Part shown: positions 1-6,578 of the stretch, piece after piece
Position numbering within the stretch: the stretch's first letter is position 1
How the letters are laid out: every line of letters starts with the position of its first letter
Origin: an uncultured Saprospiraceae bacterium
Lineage (GTDB): Bacteria; Bacteroidota; Bacteroidia; Chitinophagales; Saprospiraceae
Assembly: GCA_937959375.1 (NCBI GenBank)
Contig: CALGLS010000578.1
Coordinates: forward strand, 1 to 8,000
Direction of reading: 5' to 3'
Length of the DNA: 8,000 nucleotides
Made by a program: the position numbers and the translations under genes
Notes under the pieces: generated by a model
What the model saw: the letters and a program-made list of their open reading frames with translations, nothing else
Database searches by the model: none
Told to the model about the DNA's origin: nothing

Positions 1-1986
1 ACCTTCCTCCAAAACAGATTGGATGGTAACAACATTTGATAGTTTGCTGACCATTTTTACGATCTGATCTTTTGCTTTTTTAGGGACACGTAATTTGCCT
101 TTGTCAAGTAAGTTATTGATCTGTTGAAGATTGTTGTCAATACTCAATAAATTATAACGAGTTGGTGTTTCTCGAGTTAAGTAGATGCCCTTATCGGAAA
201 AAGGGTGCGAGAATTTTATTTCAAAGTGATTGCCCTCTTCTTCTACAATTAACTCAGGTTTTTGTTCTTTTAATTCAACACTAACGGTTGGTGCTTCCCA
301 AAGAAATAGGAGTGGGTGATCCACGAGTGCTTTAATTGCTTTTTCAAAATTAAATTCGTGATACTCTTTGTTTTGCTGTCCCCATCCATTGCCAGTCGCA
401 TCAATTGCTTTTGCAACTTTTAAATCTTGAGCAGTCATGTAGGTGAGGCCACCCACACTCAATCGTTTGAGTGCCACATTTCTACCGGCACTCCATTTAC
501 CGTTTTTACTCAGCGTCTGCTCTTTAGGTTGTATTTGTTTATTTTTGAAATGGATGTAATAAACCAATCTTGTTTTAGGTAAATTACTTGGAGTAACTGA
601 TTTTTTACTTGCGGTATTTAGATTGAGTAATGCATCAAGAGAGCGTTCCCATTTTTCCAAAACAGGAACAATTTTAAGCACACTTTTTACCTTCAGTTGC
701 TTATTTAATTTCTTCCATTCCTTTTGATACAGGCGTTGTTTTTTATCGTCGTTAACTAGTTTTGACAAAATGCCTGATAATTCCATTCTGATCCAAGGAT
801 AATCGTTTTTGCCAGCTAGAACCTGATAATGTTCCAGTACTTCAATATTGATTTGATCAGCCTCGGTTTCGGTCCAGTAAGCTGCAAAACCCCAGAAAAG
901 CCAGTCAATACTTGTGTGTGCTTCCAATAACATACTTTCTTCAGCTTGTAACTTAAAGTTTAACTGATATTTTGCTGCAGCTCCGAGATATGCGAATGGT
1001 TTATTGAAGGCAGAATTTTGTGTATTTTTTACGTAAGTATCTACTCTTTGTAAAAAGCCTTTTTCTTGATTTTTCAAAATGGCTAATACATGAAAAAGAC
1101 CAGTCAGTGTTTTAAAATACTTGTTTGGGTTGGTCGTACTTTTTTGAACGTGGAGTAAAGCTTCGTCAAGGTACTTTAGCGATTTTGGGTAAGAACCCTC
1201 TAAAAACTTAATCCATCCCTTGCGAGTCAGAAGGGTATTGGCTTTCTTTTCTTTTAAGAGTAGCTTGTTGGCTTTATCCAAATGTCCCTTTAGTAGATAT
1301 ATGGTATGTAAATAAGGAATGAACCTGTTTTTCTCTCCTTCTGGTATCTCATCTGATTTGCCTTCAAGGTAAACCGTCAATTCATCAATCGGATCTAATT
1401 CATAAAGAGACTCGAATAAAACGGTCTTAAGCGCCGAAACTTTAATCTCTTCACCAAACTTATCAAATAGCTCTGCATCAAATGGCAGAAAGAATTGCTT
1501 GAAAAAGCCAAACTCTTGCCAATCTCTAGCATGGTGATGACTAATCGCGTCAAGCACTTCATCTTGTCGAGCGGTATTGTGTGTGTACAGGGCCACTCTT
1601 AACTCACTGATGCAGACCTCGAAATTCCGAGGACGACGCGCGTATTCTTTATATGGATAATGCTTGCGAATTTCAGTTAAGTAAACCCCAAACGTATCTT
1701 CCTTAATAGCAATTCGCATAATGAGCTCGCGATTGCTTGGTAGAGAAGACATTCGGCCATTGGAATGAACGTTGATCCAGGTTTCCGTATCCAATTTGGA
1801 CCTCATTTCTCGAACACGAGTCGCATTGATTTTTTGTCCTTCCTCATCACGGATATTCGCGTTTTGGAGGATACTCATCATATTGCTTTGACTCACAGGT
1901 TCAAAGGCGATGGAAAGGATTTTAAGAAATTCCTGTTCTTCGTACGGCAGTTGAATTAGTTTAGTTTGGAAGGAAGGAAATTTCAT
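1..1986 (-). CDS. SNF2-family DEAD/DEAH-box helicase, N-terminal part (partial at left edge)
   Basis: The minus strand reads open from ATG at 1986 to base 1, giving 662 codons with no stop, so the 3' end lies outside the window. An in-frame TAA at 2004-2002 with no ATG between it and 1986 fixes the start; there is no Shine-Dalgarno sequence. Residues about 15-85 are charged and helical, like a winged-helix segment. Residues about 225-390 are helical and TPR-like. Residues about 470-600 look like the region preceding the ATPase in bacterial SNF2 proteins: RLVYYIHF (473-480), GKWSAGRNVALKRL (496-509), an LTxxD-like MTAQD (517-521), and ALVDHPLLF (553-561). Known family members use ATP to translocate on double-stranded DNA, but motifs I-VI are not visible here, so activity cannot be judged. 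The family call rests on my recognition of these N-terminal blocks. Cellular role is unknown; repair, transcription recycling or defence are all possible. The protein is probably cytoplasmic, with no signal peptide. Confidence 0.78.
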   Translation of the reverse strand, partial: MKFPSFQTKLIQLPYEEQEFLKILSIAFEPVSQSNMMSILQNANIRDEEGQKINATRVREMRSKLDTETWINVHSNGRMSSLPSNRELIMRIAIKEDTFGVYLTEIRKHYPYKEYARRPRNFEVCISELRVALYTHNTARQDEVLDAISHHHARDWQEFGFFKQFFLPFDAELFDKFGEEIKVSALKTVLFESLYELDPIDELTVYLEGKSDEIPEGEKNRFIPYLHTIYLLKGHLDKANKLLLKEKKANTLLTRKGWIKFLEGSYPKSLKYLDEALLHVQKSTTNPNKYFKTLTGLFHVLAILKNQEKGFLQRVDTYVKNTQNSAFNKPFAYLGAAAKYQLNFKLQAEESMLLEAHTSIDWLFWGFAAYWTETEADQINIEVLEHYQVLAGKNDYPWIRMELSGILSKLVNDDKKQRLYQKEWKKLNKQLKVKSVLKIVPVLEKWERSLDALLNLNTASKKSVTPSNLPKTRLVYYIHFKNKQIQPKEQTLSKNGKWSAGRNVALKRLSVGGLTYMTAQDLKVAKAIDATGNGWGQQNKEYHEFNFEKAIKALVDHPLLFLWEAPTVSVELKEQKPELIVEEEGNHFEIKFSHPFSDKGIYLTRETPTRYNLLSIDNNLQQINNLLDKGKLRVPKKAKDQIVKMVSKLSNVVTIQSVLEEG

Positions 1987-2044
1987 TTTAAAGTTTAAAA
2001 ATTAGATCTAGATTAAAGGATTTCAATTTCTGAAAACATTTAGC

Positions 2045-2124
2045 AACAGCTATTTGAACTGTTATTCAAAAAATAAAAATTCTATTCTGATTTTAAAAAA
2101 TATAGTTTTCTACAAATAGCTGTT
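2045..2124. repeat. Perfect 12 bp inverted repeat in helicase leader
   Basis: AACAGCTATTTG at 2045-2056 and its exact reverse complement CAAATAGCTGTT at 2113-2124 are separated by 56 bases. Both lie between the proposed helicase promoter and its start codon, so they would be in the 5' leader and could form a long-range stem. Further near-copies of the same motif occur at 2314-2323 (CAATAGCTGT) and 2491-2502 (CAAAAAGCTGTT, one mismatch). The function is unknown: an RNA stem, a protein-binding site or chance are all possible. Confidence 0.55.
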
Positions 2125-2191
2125 TATCAGTAAGTTACATTCCGTTTTTCTAAAAAATGAAACTTACATTGAATAATTTTAGCTAAACGCA

Positions 2192-2199
2192 CAAAGGTA
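2192..2199 (-). promoter_or_regulatory. Putative -7 element (TAnnTTTG) for the helicase gene
   Basis: The minus strand reads TACCTTTG, an exact match to the Bacteroidota sigma-ABfr -7 consensus TAnnTTTG. No good TTG is seen at the -33 distance, so support rests on the -7 box alone. Transcription would start near 2185, giving a leader of about 200 nt before the helicase ATG at 1986. Confidence 0.5.
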
Positions 2200-2255
2200 G
2201 TTAAAGGAGTGGTTAAATGGAAACTATTTGAAGAAATTCATAAAAGTAATTTACC

Positions 2256-2294
2256 AAAAAAAAACGACAGCGGACGGGGAGTCGGCTGCCGTCG
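2256..2294 (-). terminator. Intrinsic terminator for a leftward transcript
   Basis: Read on the minus strand, a GC-rich hairpin (2294-2265) is followed directly by nine T (2264-2256). The stem can pair CGACGGC with GCTGTCG (7 bp, one G-T wobble), then, after an internal loop, GAC with GTC around a TCCCC loop. No comparable T tract follows on the plus strand, so it acts leftward only. It sits just upstream of the helicase promoter, so it does not end the helicase transcript; it would stop leftward transcription arriving from 2300 or beyond. No gene with that orientation is visible there. Confidence 0.7.
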
Positions 2295-2358
2295 CTCGAG
2301 TTTATATTTTCCCCAATAGCTGTAATAAAGGAGAAATCGAGCTAAGTCCCAAAGGACT
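2256..2358 (-). ncRNA. Candidate 3' part of a small leftward RNA (speculative)
   Basis: Upstream of the leftward terminator the minus strand has further pairing potential. There is a 5 bp hairpin AGTCC-loop-GGACT at 2358-2345, then arms GCTCGA (2342-2337) and TCGAGC (2299-2294) that can close a loop. A GGGGA at 2314-2310 is complementary to the TCCCC loop of the terminator (2280-2276), so a pseudoknot or kissing pair is possible. I found no exact TAnnTTTG promoter on this strand upstream, so the 5' end is unknown. I do not recognise 6S, SRP, RNase P, tmRNA or a known riboswitch. It may equally be the remnant of a lost gene. Confidence 0.25.
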
Positions 2359-2544
2359 GTTAGAATATAAAAGTATTGATAAAACTTGAAAACCAAAAAA
2401 CTCTATTCGATTTTTTTTCAAAAGCTAGAAATTCTCTTGACGAATTGCATCTGTTTGGTGACTATTGGAATTGCATTAAATTTTATTTATCAAAAAGCTG
2501 TTGATTGTAAGTGATTTCAATTGGTCGAGGTTTTAAATGAAGGG

Positions 2545-2577
2545 ACGTTTACTAAAATTTGAAAGTTTAGTAAACGT
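2545..2577. repeat. Perfect 12+12 bp inverted repeat, 9-base loop
   Basis: ACGTTTACTAAA (2545-2556) is followed by 9 bases and its exact reverse complement TTTAGTAAACGT (2566-2577). On the plus strand, three G before it and three T after it could add G-U pairs. Only four T follow the hairpin, so it would be a weak terminator. The symmetry also suits a dimeric DNA-binding protein. It lies about 210 bases before the operon's -7 box, far for a classical operator. Confidence 0.5.
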
Positions 2578-2789
2578 TTTCTGTGCTCGATTCTAAAGGA
2601 ATCAAATCATTTATCAGCAAATTTTTACAATTCCAAGACAAATATCTTTAATCTGATTTGTTGTCCTAAATGGAGTTTTGATAACGTACTTTTAATGCTT
2701 TTATTCATGAATCGAAGAGGGAAGTCCGTCTAGATTTATTAAGTAAAAATTAGTCGGCTATTAGCTTTTTATTAAAGGATAATTTTTCA

Positions 2790-2797
2790 TACATTTG
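2790..2797 (+). promoter_or_regulatory. Putative -7 element (TAnnTTTG) of the uptake operon
   Basis: TACATTTG exactly matches the Bacteroidota -7 consensus TAnnTTTG and is the only exact plus-strand match I found in the intergenic region. The -33 region is T-rich without a clear TTTG. Transcription would start near 2804, leaving a leader of about 40 nt before the ATG at 2844. The leader is A-rich with no strong Shine-Dalgarno sequence, as usual in this phylum. I could not recognise a Fur box. Confidence 0.6.
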
Positions 2798-2843
2798 CGC
2801 TTAAGTGGAATTAATCTAAATAAAGATAAGGAAAAATCACCCA

Positions 2844-4070
2844 ATGAAAAAAAAGCACCTATTACTAGCTGGATTATTAACAATTGGAATGTTTTCATCT
2901 TGTAATAAAGACAAGGAAGATGATACTACCACGCCTGAAATACAGATTGAAACCCCTGAATACTATGAGTTTAGCAGAGACGGAAGTTCTACTATTTCAT
3001 TTAGTGGACAAACGGATAGACTGAATATGGGAGAGGAATTGCTTGGCCAGCTGACAGACTTCAGTCAATCAAGCGAAAACCTACTGGAGATGTATGCCAA
3101 TCAGACCGCAACGGGAGAAGATGCCAACCCGTTTGCTGATGCTGACCTAAATGAATCGACAAAGAGTATTAAATCAAAAGTAGCTGCCTCTGCGGATTTT
3201 TTCTCAGCAAATACGACAGAATCAGCTGAAATAAAAGCAACCATCGGTTCTTGGATTGAAGCGCAGGTCAATGAGGTGTTTCCAAATGAAAATGAACTAG
3301 CTGCCGTTGGAGTTGCTGGTCAAATTGCAGATGGTTCTTCTGTACGTTATGTCAATACTAAAGGCCTAGAGTATAATCAAGCTGTAGCTAAATCATTGAT
3401 TGGTGCCTTGGTGGTAGATCAAATCAGTAACAACTATCTAAGTCCTGCAGTACTTGACGCAGGAGACAATCGCGTCAATAATGATGCAGCAATAGTAGAA
3501 GAAGGGAAGTCGTACACGACCATGGAGCACAAATGGGATGAGGCATATGGTTACCTTTTTGGTAAATCAACTGATGCGACGAATCCTTTGATGACGCTTG
3601 GTGAAGACAGTTTTTTAAATAAGTATTTGCAACGAGTAAATGAGGATCCTGATTTCGCAGGTATGGCGTCTGATATTTTTGAAGCCTTTAAATATGGTAG
3701 AGCAGCGATTGTAGCAGGTGACTATGCGGTGCGAAATGAGCAGGCAGAAATCATCAAAGAAAAACTAGCAGAAGTCATTGCGATTCGCTCTATTTATTAT
3801 TTGCAGCAGGCAAAAGTTGCGATTGCAGCGAATGACATGGGAGGCGCTTTTCATGATCTCTCTGAAGGTTTTGGATTTGTGTATAGTCTTCGTTTTGCAC
3901 GAAAGTCAAACAGCACAGATGCCTACTTTACTAGAGCAGAAGTAGATGGTTTTATGGATCAGTTAACTACTGGAAATGGGTTTTGGGATCTTGATGCATC
4001 AACCTTAGATGCCATCTCTGATTCAATCGCGAATAAATTTGACTTTACTGTAGCTCAGGCTGCTGAATAA
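2844..4070 (+). CDS. DUF4856 family lipoprotein
   Basis: A 408-residue lipoprotein. The signal peptide (MKKK, then a hydrophobic stretch) ends in lipobox FSSC, with Cys20 as the lipid site. It is followed by NKDKEDD, an acidic stretch like the export signals of surface lipoproteins in Bacteroidota. The body starts with YEFSRDGSSTISFSGQTDRL (41-60), the opening I associate with DUF4856, and is alpha-helical thereafter. Two similar motifs stand out: HKWDEAYGYLFG (229-240) and HDLSEGFGFVYS (337-348), both H-x-x-x-E-x-aromatic-G-aromatic. The family has no established biochemical role. Its place ahead of an imelysin gene and a TonB receptor suggests metal or ligand binding at the outer membrane, which is inference. 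It is the first gene of the operon, with a promoter-like element about 46 bases upstream and a 41-base gap to the next gene. ATG 2844 is chosen because it gives an intact signal peptide. Confidence 0.85.
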   Translation: MKKKHLLLAGLLTIGMFSSCNKDKEDDTTTPEIQIETPEYYEFSRDGSSTISFSGQTDRLNMGEELLGQLTDFSQSSENLLEMYANQTATGEDANPFADADLNESTKSIKSKVAASADFFSANTTESAEIKATIGSWIEAQVNEVFPNENELAAVGVAGQIADGSSVRYVNTKGLEYNQAVAKSLIGALVVDQISNNYLSPAVLDAGDNRVNNDAAIVEEGKSYTTMEHKWDEAYGYLFGKSTDATNPLMTLGEDSFLNKYLQRVNEDPDFAGMASDIFEAFKYGRAAIVAGDYAVRNEQAEIIKEKLAEVIAIRSIYYLQQAKVAIAANDMGGAFHDLSEGFGFVYSLRFARKSNSTDAYFTRAEVDGFMDQLTTGNGFWDLDASTLDAISDSIANKFDFTVAQAAE

Positions 4071-4111
4071 ATAGAAGTTGTTTAAAAAGTATCTTCATAG
4101 ACTACCAAATA

Positions 4112-5230
4112 ATGAAATTAACAAATTCACTTAGATCTCTATCCATTTGTATGCTCCTTGGTTTGTTCCTTGTCTCTTGCGGAGAAAAGGACGAATCATC
4201 AAGCACAGAAACGGATAACTTTGATAGAACACAAATGCTAACGGATTGGGCAGATATTATTATCATTCCTGCTTACCAAACTTACACGACAAATTTGGAT
4301 GCATTGAATAGTAGTTATTCAAATTTTGAAGCCAATCCAAATGAAACTAATTTAGAGGCATTGAGGCTTTCTTACTTTAATGCATACCGATCTTGGCAAA
4401 AAGTTTCGATGTTTGAAATTGGAAAAGCTGAAGAGATTGGCTTACGCAACTTCACAAACGTATATCCAACCGACAGTGATAAGATAGAGGAAAATATTGC
4501 GACTCAAGTCTATAATCTAGACTTACCTTCCAACTTTGTGACTCAAGGTTTTCCAGCGTTAGATTACCTATTGTATGGCGCTGCAGATTCTGATGAAGCA
4601 ATTGTTTTGCTTTTGCAAAACACGAATTATGCACAGTATGTAAGTGATTTGTTGTCAAGACTGACAGCATTGTCTAAAGAGGTTTTGACCGATTGGGAAA
4701 CCAACTATCGAACTACCTTTATTGAAAACGGAGGTTCCTCAGCGACTGCTTCAGTGGATAAGATGGTGAATGACTTTTTGTTTTATTATGAAAAGTATTT
4801 GCGAGCGGGTAAGATTGGAATTCCTGCTGGTGTTTTTTCTGGGAACACGTTGCCGGATGCAGTTGAGGCACCTTATTCTGCAACAAACTCAAAAGTATTA
4901 TTTGATGAAGGTTTTGAAGCTGTGCGTGATTTCTTTGTAGGGAAAAGTTTTTATAGTGAAGAAAAGGGGAGTAGCCTCAGTGACTATCTTGCTTATGTGG
5001 CCAGTCAAAATGAGAGCACTAATTTAGCCAATAGCATCGAAACACAATGGACTTTGGTGACTTCAAAAGTTAATGACCTATCTGCTAATCTTAATGAGCA
5101 GGTTATCACTGACAATAGTAAAATGTTAGCCGTATACGATGAATTGCAAAAGGCAGTTGTACTCATGAAAGTAGACATGATGCAAGCGTTGAATATTCAA
5201 GTTGATTATGTAGATGCAGATGGCGATTGA
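4112..5230 (+). CDS. Imelysin family lipoprotein (M75/ICMP-like), putative iron-uptake component
   Basis: A 372-residue lipoprotein with lipobox LVSC (Cys23) and an acidic start GEKDESS after the cysteine. The helical body fits imelysins, which have two four-helix bundles and are linked to iron uptake. Recognisable parts are an opening helix with PAYQTY (53-58), YRSWQKVSMFEIGKAE (92-107), GFPALDYLLYG (146-156), FYYEKYLRAGKIGIPAG (224-240) and the ending VDYVDADGD (364-372), a tail I recall from Bacteroidota imelysins. The family's GxHxxE signature falls at 146-151 but reads GFPALD, so His is replaced by Pro and Glu by Asp. Metal binding as in classical members is therefore doubtful; ligand binding is still possible. 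Proteolysis, suggested by the family name, is not supported by this sequence. The end overlaps the next gene by 17 bases, suggesting coupled translation. Confidence 0.9.
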   Translation: MKLTNSLRSLSICMLLGLFLVSCGEKDESSSTETDNFDRTQMLTDWADIIIIPAYQTYTTNLDALNSSYSNFEANPNETNLEALRLSYFNAYRSWQKVSMFEIGKAEEIGLRNFTNVYPTDSDKIEENIATQVYNLDLPSNFVTQGFPALDYLLYGAADSDEAIVLLLQNTNYAQYVSDLLSRLTALSKEVLTDWETNYRTTFIENGGSSATASVDKMVNDFLFYYEKYLRAGKIGIPAGVFSGNTLPDAVEAPYSATNSKVLFDEGFEAVRDFFVGKSFYSEEKGSSLSDYLAYVASQNESTNLANSIETQWTLVTSKVNDLSANLNEQVITDNSKMLAVYDELQKAVVLMKVDMMQALNIQVDYVDADGD

Positions 5231-6578
5231 TTCAATACGAAAGATAAATTCATTTTTGAAAGAAGATACGAAAGCAGCCCCTCTAGCGGTCTTTCGTATT
5301 TTTTTTGGACTGATTATGTGTATCAGTATGATCCGATTTTGGTATCATGGCTGGATTGAAAAGTTGTACCTCGTACCTAAGTTTCATTTTCATTATGCAG
5401 GTTTTGATTTTATAAAAATACCTGGTCAGTTTACGTACTTGCTTTTTATTCTTTGTGGTTTGACCGCACTTTTTGTAAGTATTGGTTTTAAATATCGGGG
5501 GTCGATTGTCTTATTCTTTTTAAGTTTTACTTACATCGAATTGATGGACAAGACGACTTATTTAAACCACTATTATTTTATTTCGATACTTGGCTTTATA
5601 CTTATTTGGTTGCCAGCGCATTGCTATTTTTCTGTAGACGCTGCTAGAAATGAAAAGTTGAAAGCGCAGTTTATACCTCGTTGGAATATTGATGTATTGA
5701 AACTAATGTTAGCGATTGTATATGTCTACGCAGGGCTCGCAAAACTGAATTACGATTGGTTGTTTAGGGCCATGCCATTGACGATTTGGTTGCCTTCCAA
5801 ATTTGATATTCCACTGCTCGGTTCCATCATGCATGAGAAGTGGTTGCATTACTTCTTTAGTTGGGGTGGTGCATTGTACGATTTGTTTATTGTATTTTTA
5901 CTGCTTTGGCGACGTACTCGGATTTTTGCTTTTATGATGGTATTGTTCTTTCATATTTTGACAAGAGTTTTATTCCCAATTGGTATGTTTCCTTATATCA
6001 TGATTGTAGGAAGCCTTATCTTTTTTGAAGCTGGGTTTCATGAAAAGTTGCTCTCTTATCTGAGTAAACCTTTTCGTTTTTCTACTGCTTTTTTTGACAA
6101 TGGTAAGACTTACGTCAAAACAAGAATAGATAACTTTGGCAAAAAGATATTGATAGTATTTATGGTTTTTCAATTGCTTTTTCCTCTACGAAATCTTCTT
6201 TATCCAGGTAGTGTGTTTTGGACAGAGCGAGGCTATCGTTTTTCATGGAGAGTCATGCTGATGGAGAAGACGGGATACGCTAATTTTAAAATTGTGAATG
6301 GCAAAACCGGTAACCGATTTTATGTTCAGAATGATGATTTCCTCAGTTCGTTTCAAGAAAAACAAATGTCAACACAGCCAGACTTTATCTTGGAATATGG
6401 ACAATACCTCGGCAATCATTTTAAAAGCCAAGGACATGAGCATGTAGAAGTATATGTTGAAAGTTATGCTTCGCTCAATGGCCGTAGCAACCAAGTATAT
6501 ATTGACCCCAAAGTAGATTTAATGACTGTAAATTACACCCAACTTTGTAACGCTCATATAACACCCTTGAATGATTAA
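5214..6578 (+). CDS. HTTM-domain membrane protein, vitamin K-dependent gamma-carboxylase homologue
   Basis: A 454-residue protein with about eight hydrophobic segments (roughly 25-42, 72-90, 96-111, 119-134, 161-176, 217-232, 237-273, 310-326) and a soluble C-terminal part. Several blocks match human GGCX as I remember it: MDKTTYLNHYYF (111-122), with His119 matching human His160; PRWNIDVL (155-162); YAGLAKLNYDW (172-182), with Lys177 matching catalytic Lys218; FFH (245-247) then LFPIGMFPY (253-261); and in the C-terminal part YRFSWRVML (341-349) and YIDPKVDL (429-436). GGCX uses vitamin K hydroquinone, oxygen and CO2 to convert glutamate to gamma-carboxyglutamate on the luminal side, which corresponds to the periplasm. 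The protein is shorter than human GGCX (758 residues), lacking its C-terminal extension. The substrate is unknown. ATG 5214 is taken as start; ATG 5220 is an equally good alternative, both inside the end of the imelysin gene. Confidence 0.88.
   Translation: MQMAIDSIRKINSFLKEDTKAAPLAVFRIFFGLIMCISMIRFWYHGWIEKLYLVPKFHFHYAGFDFIKIPGQFTYLLFILCGLTALFVSIGFKYRGSIVLFFLSFTYIELMDKTTYLNHYYFISILGFILIWLPAHCYFSVDAARNEKLKAQFIPRWNIDVLKLMLAIVYVYAGLAKLNYDWLFRAMPLTIWLPSKFDIPLLGSIMHEKWLHYFFSWGGALYDLFIVFLLLWRRTRIFAFMMVLFFHILTRVLFPIGMFPYIMIVGSLIFFEAGFHEKLLSYLSKPFRFSTAFFDNGKTYVKTRIDNFGKKILIVFMVFQLLFPLRNLLYPGSVFWTERGYRFSWRVMLMEKTGYANFKIVNGKTGNRFYVQNDDFLSSFQEKQMSTQPDFILEYGQYLGNHFKSQGHEHVEVYVESYASLNGRSNQVYIDPKVDLMTVNYTQLCNAHITPLND

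Larger units (their letters stand above)
1987..2843. other. Divergent intergenic region, 857 bases
   Basis: This gap separates the leftward helicase gene from the rightward operon. I find no convincing protein gene on either strand and no tRNA or rRNA. It holds the two promoters, the leftward terminator and the inverted repeats listed separately. Smaller items are a 5 bp hairpin GATTC-TAAAG-GAATC at 2589-2603 and a TTACATT direct repeat (2135-2141 and 2164-2170). The stretches 2360-2540 and 2604-2789 are AT-rich and I see nothing definite in them apart from one motif copy at 2491-2502. Confidence 0.7.

Noticed and set aside
1765..1959. Plus-strand open frame of 64 codons
   Set aside because: It lies antisense to the start of the helicase gene, which is long, open and family-like; no promoter or recognisable protein features.
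2045..2124. Inverted repeats as ends of an insertion sequence or an attC-like site
   Set aside because: The arms enclose only 56 AT-rich bases with no transposase, no target duplication and none of the conserved attC core bases.
2545..2577. Fur box for iron control of the operon
   Set aside because: The arms do not resemble the GATAATGATAATCATTATC consensus and the site is over 200 bases from the proposed promoter.
2537..2596. Possible 19-codon peptide gene on the plus strand
   Set aside because: It spans the perfect inverted repeat, so its codons are dictated by that palindrome; no ribosome binding site or promoter.
4547..4579. Evidence that the imelysin gene is a decaying pseudogene
   Set aside because: The frame is intact over 372 codons with family-like start, body and ending, so only the signature residues differ.
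4452..4670. Minus-strand open frame of 72 codons
   Set aside because: It lies entirely within the imelysin gene and its product has no recognisable features; a shadow of the real frame.
5970..6173. Minus-strand open frame of 67 codons
   Set aside because: It is antisense to the carboxylase-like gene, with low-complexity Lys/Ser content and no supporting signal.
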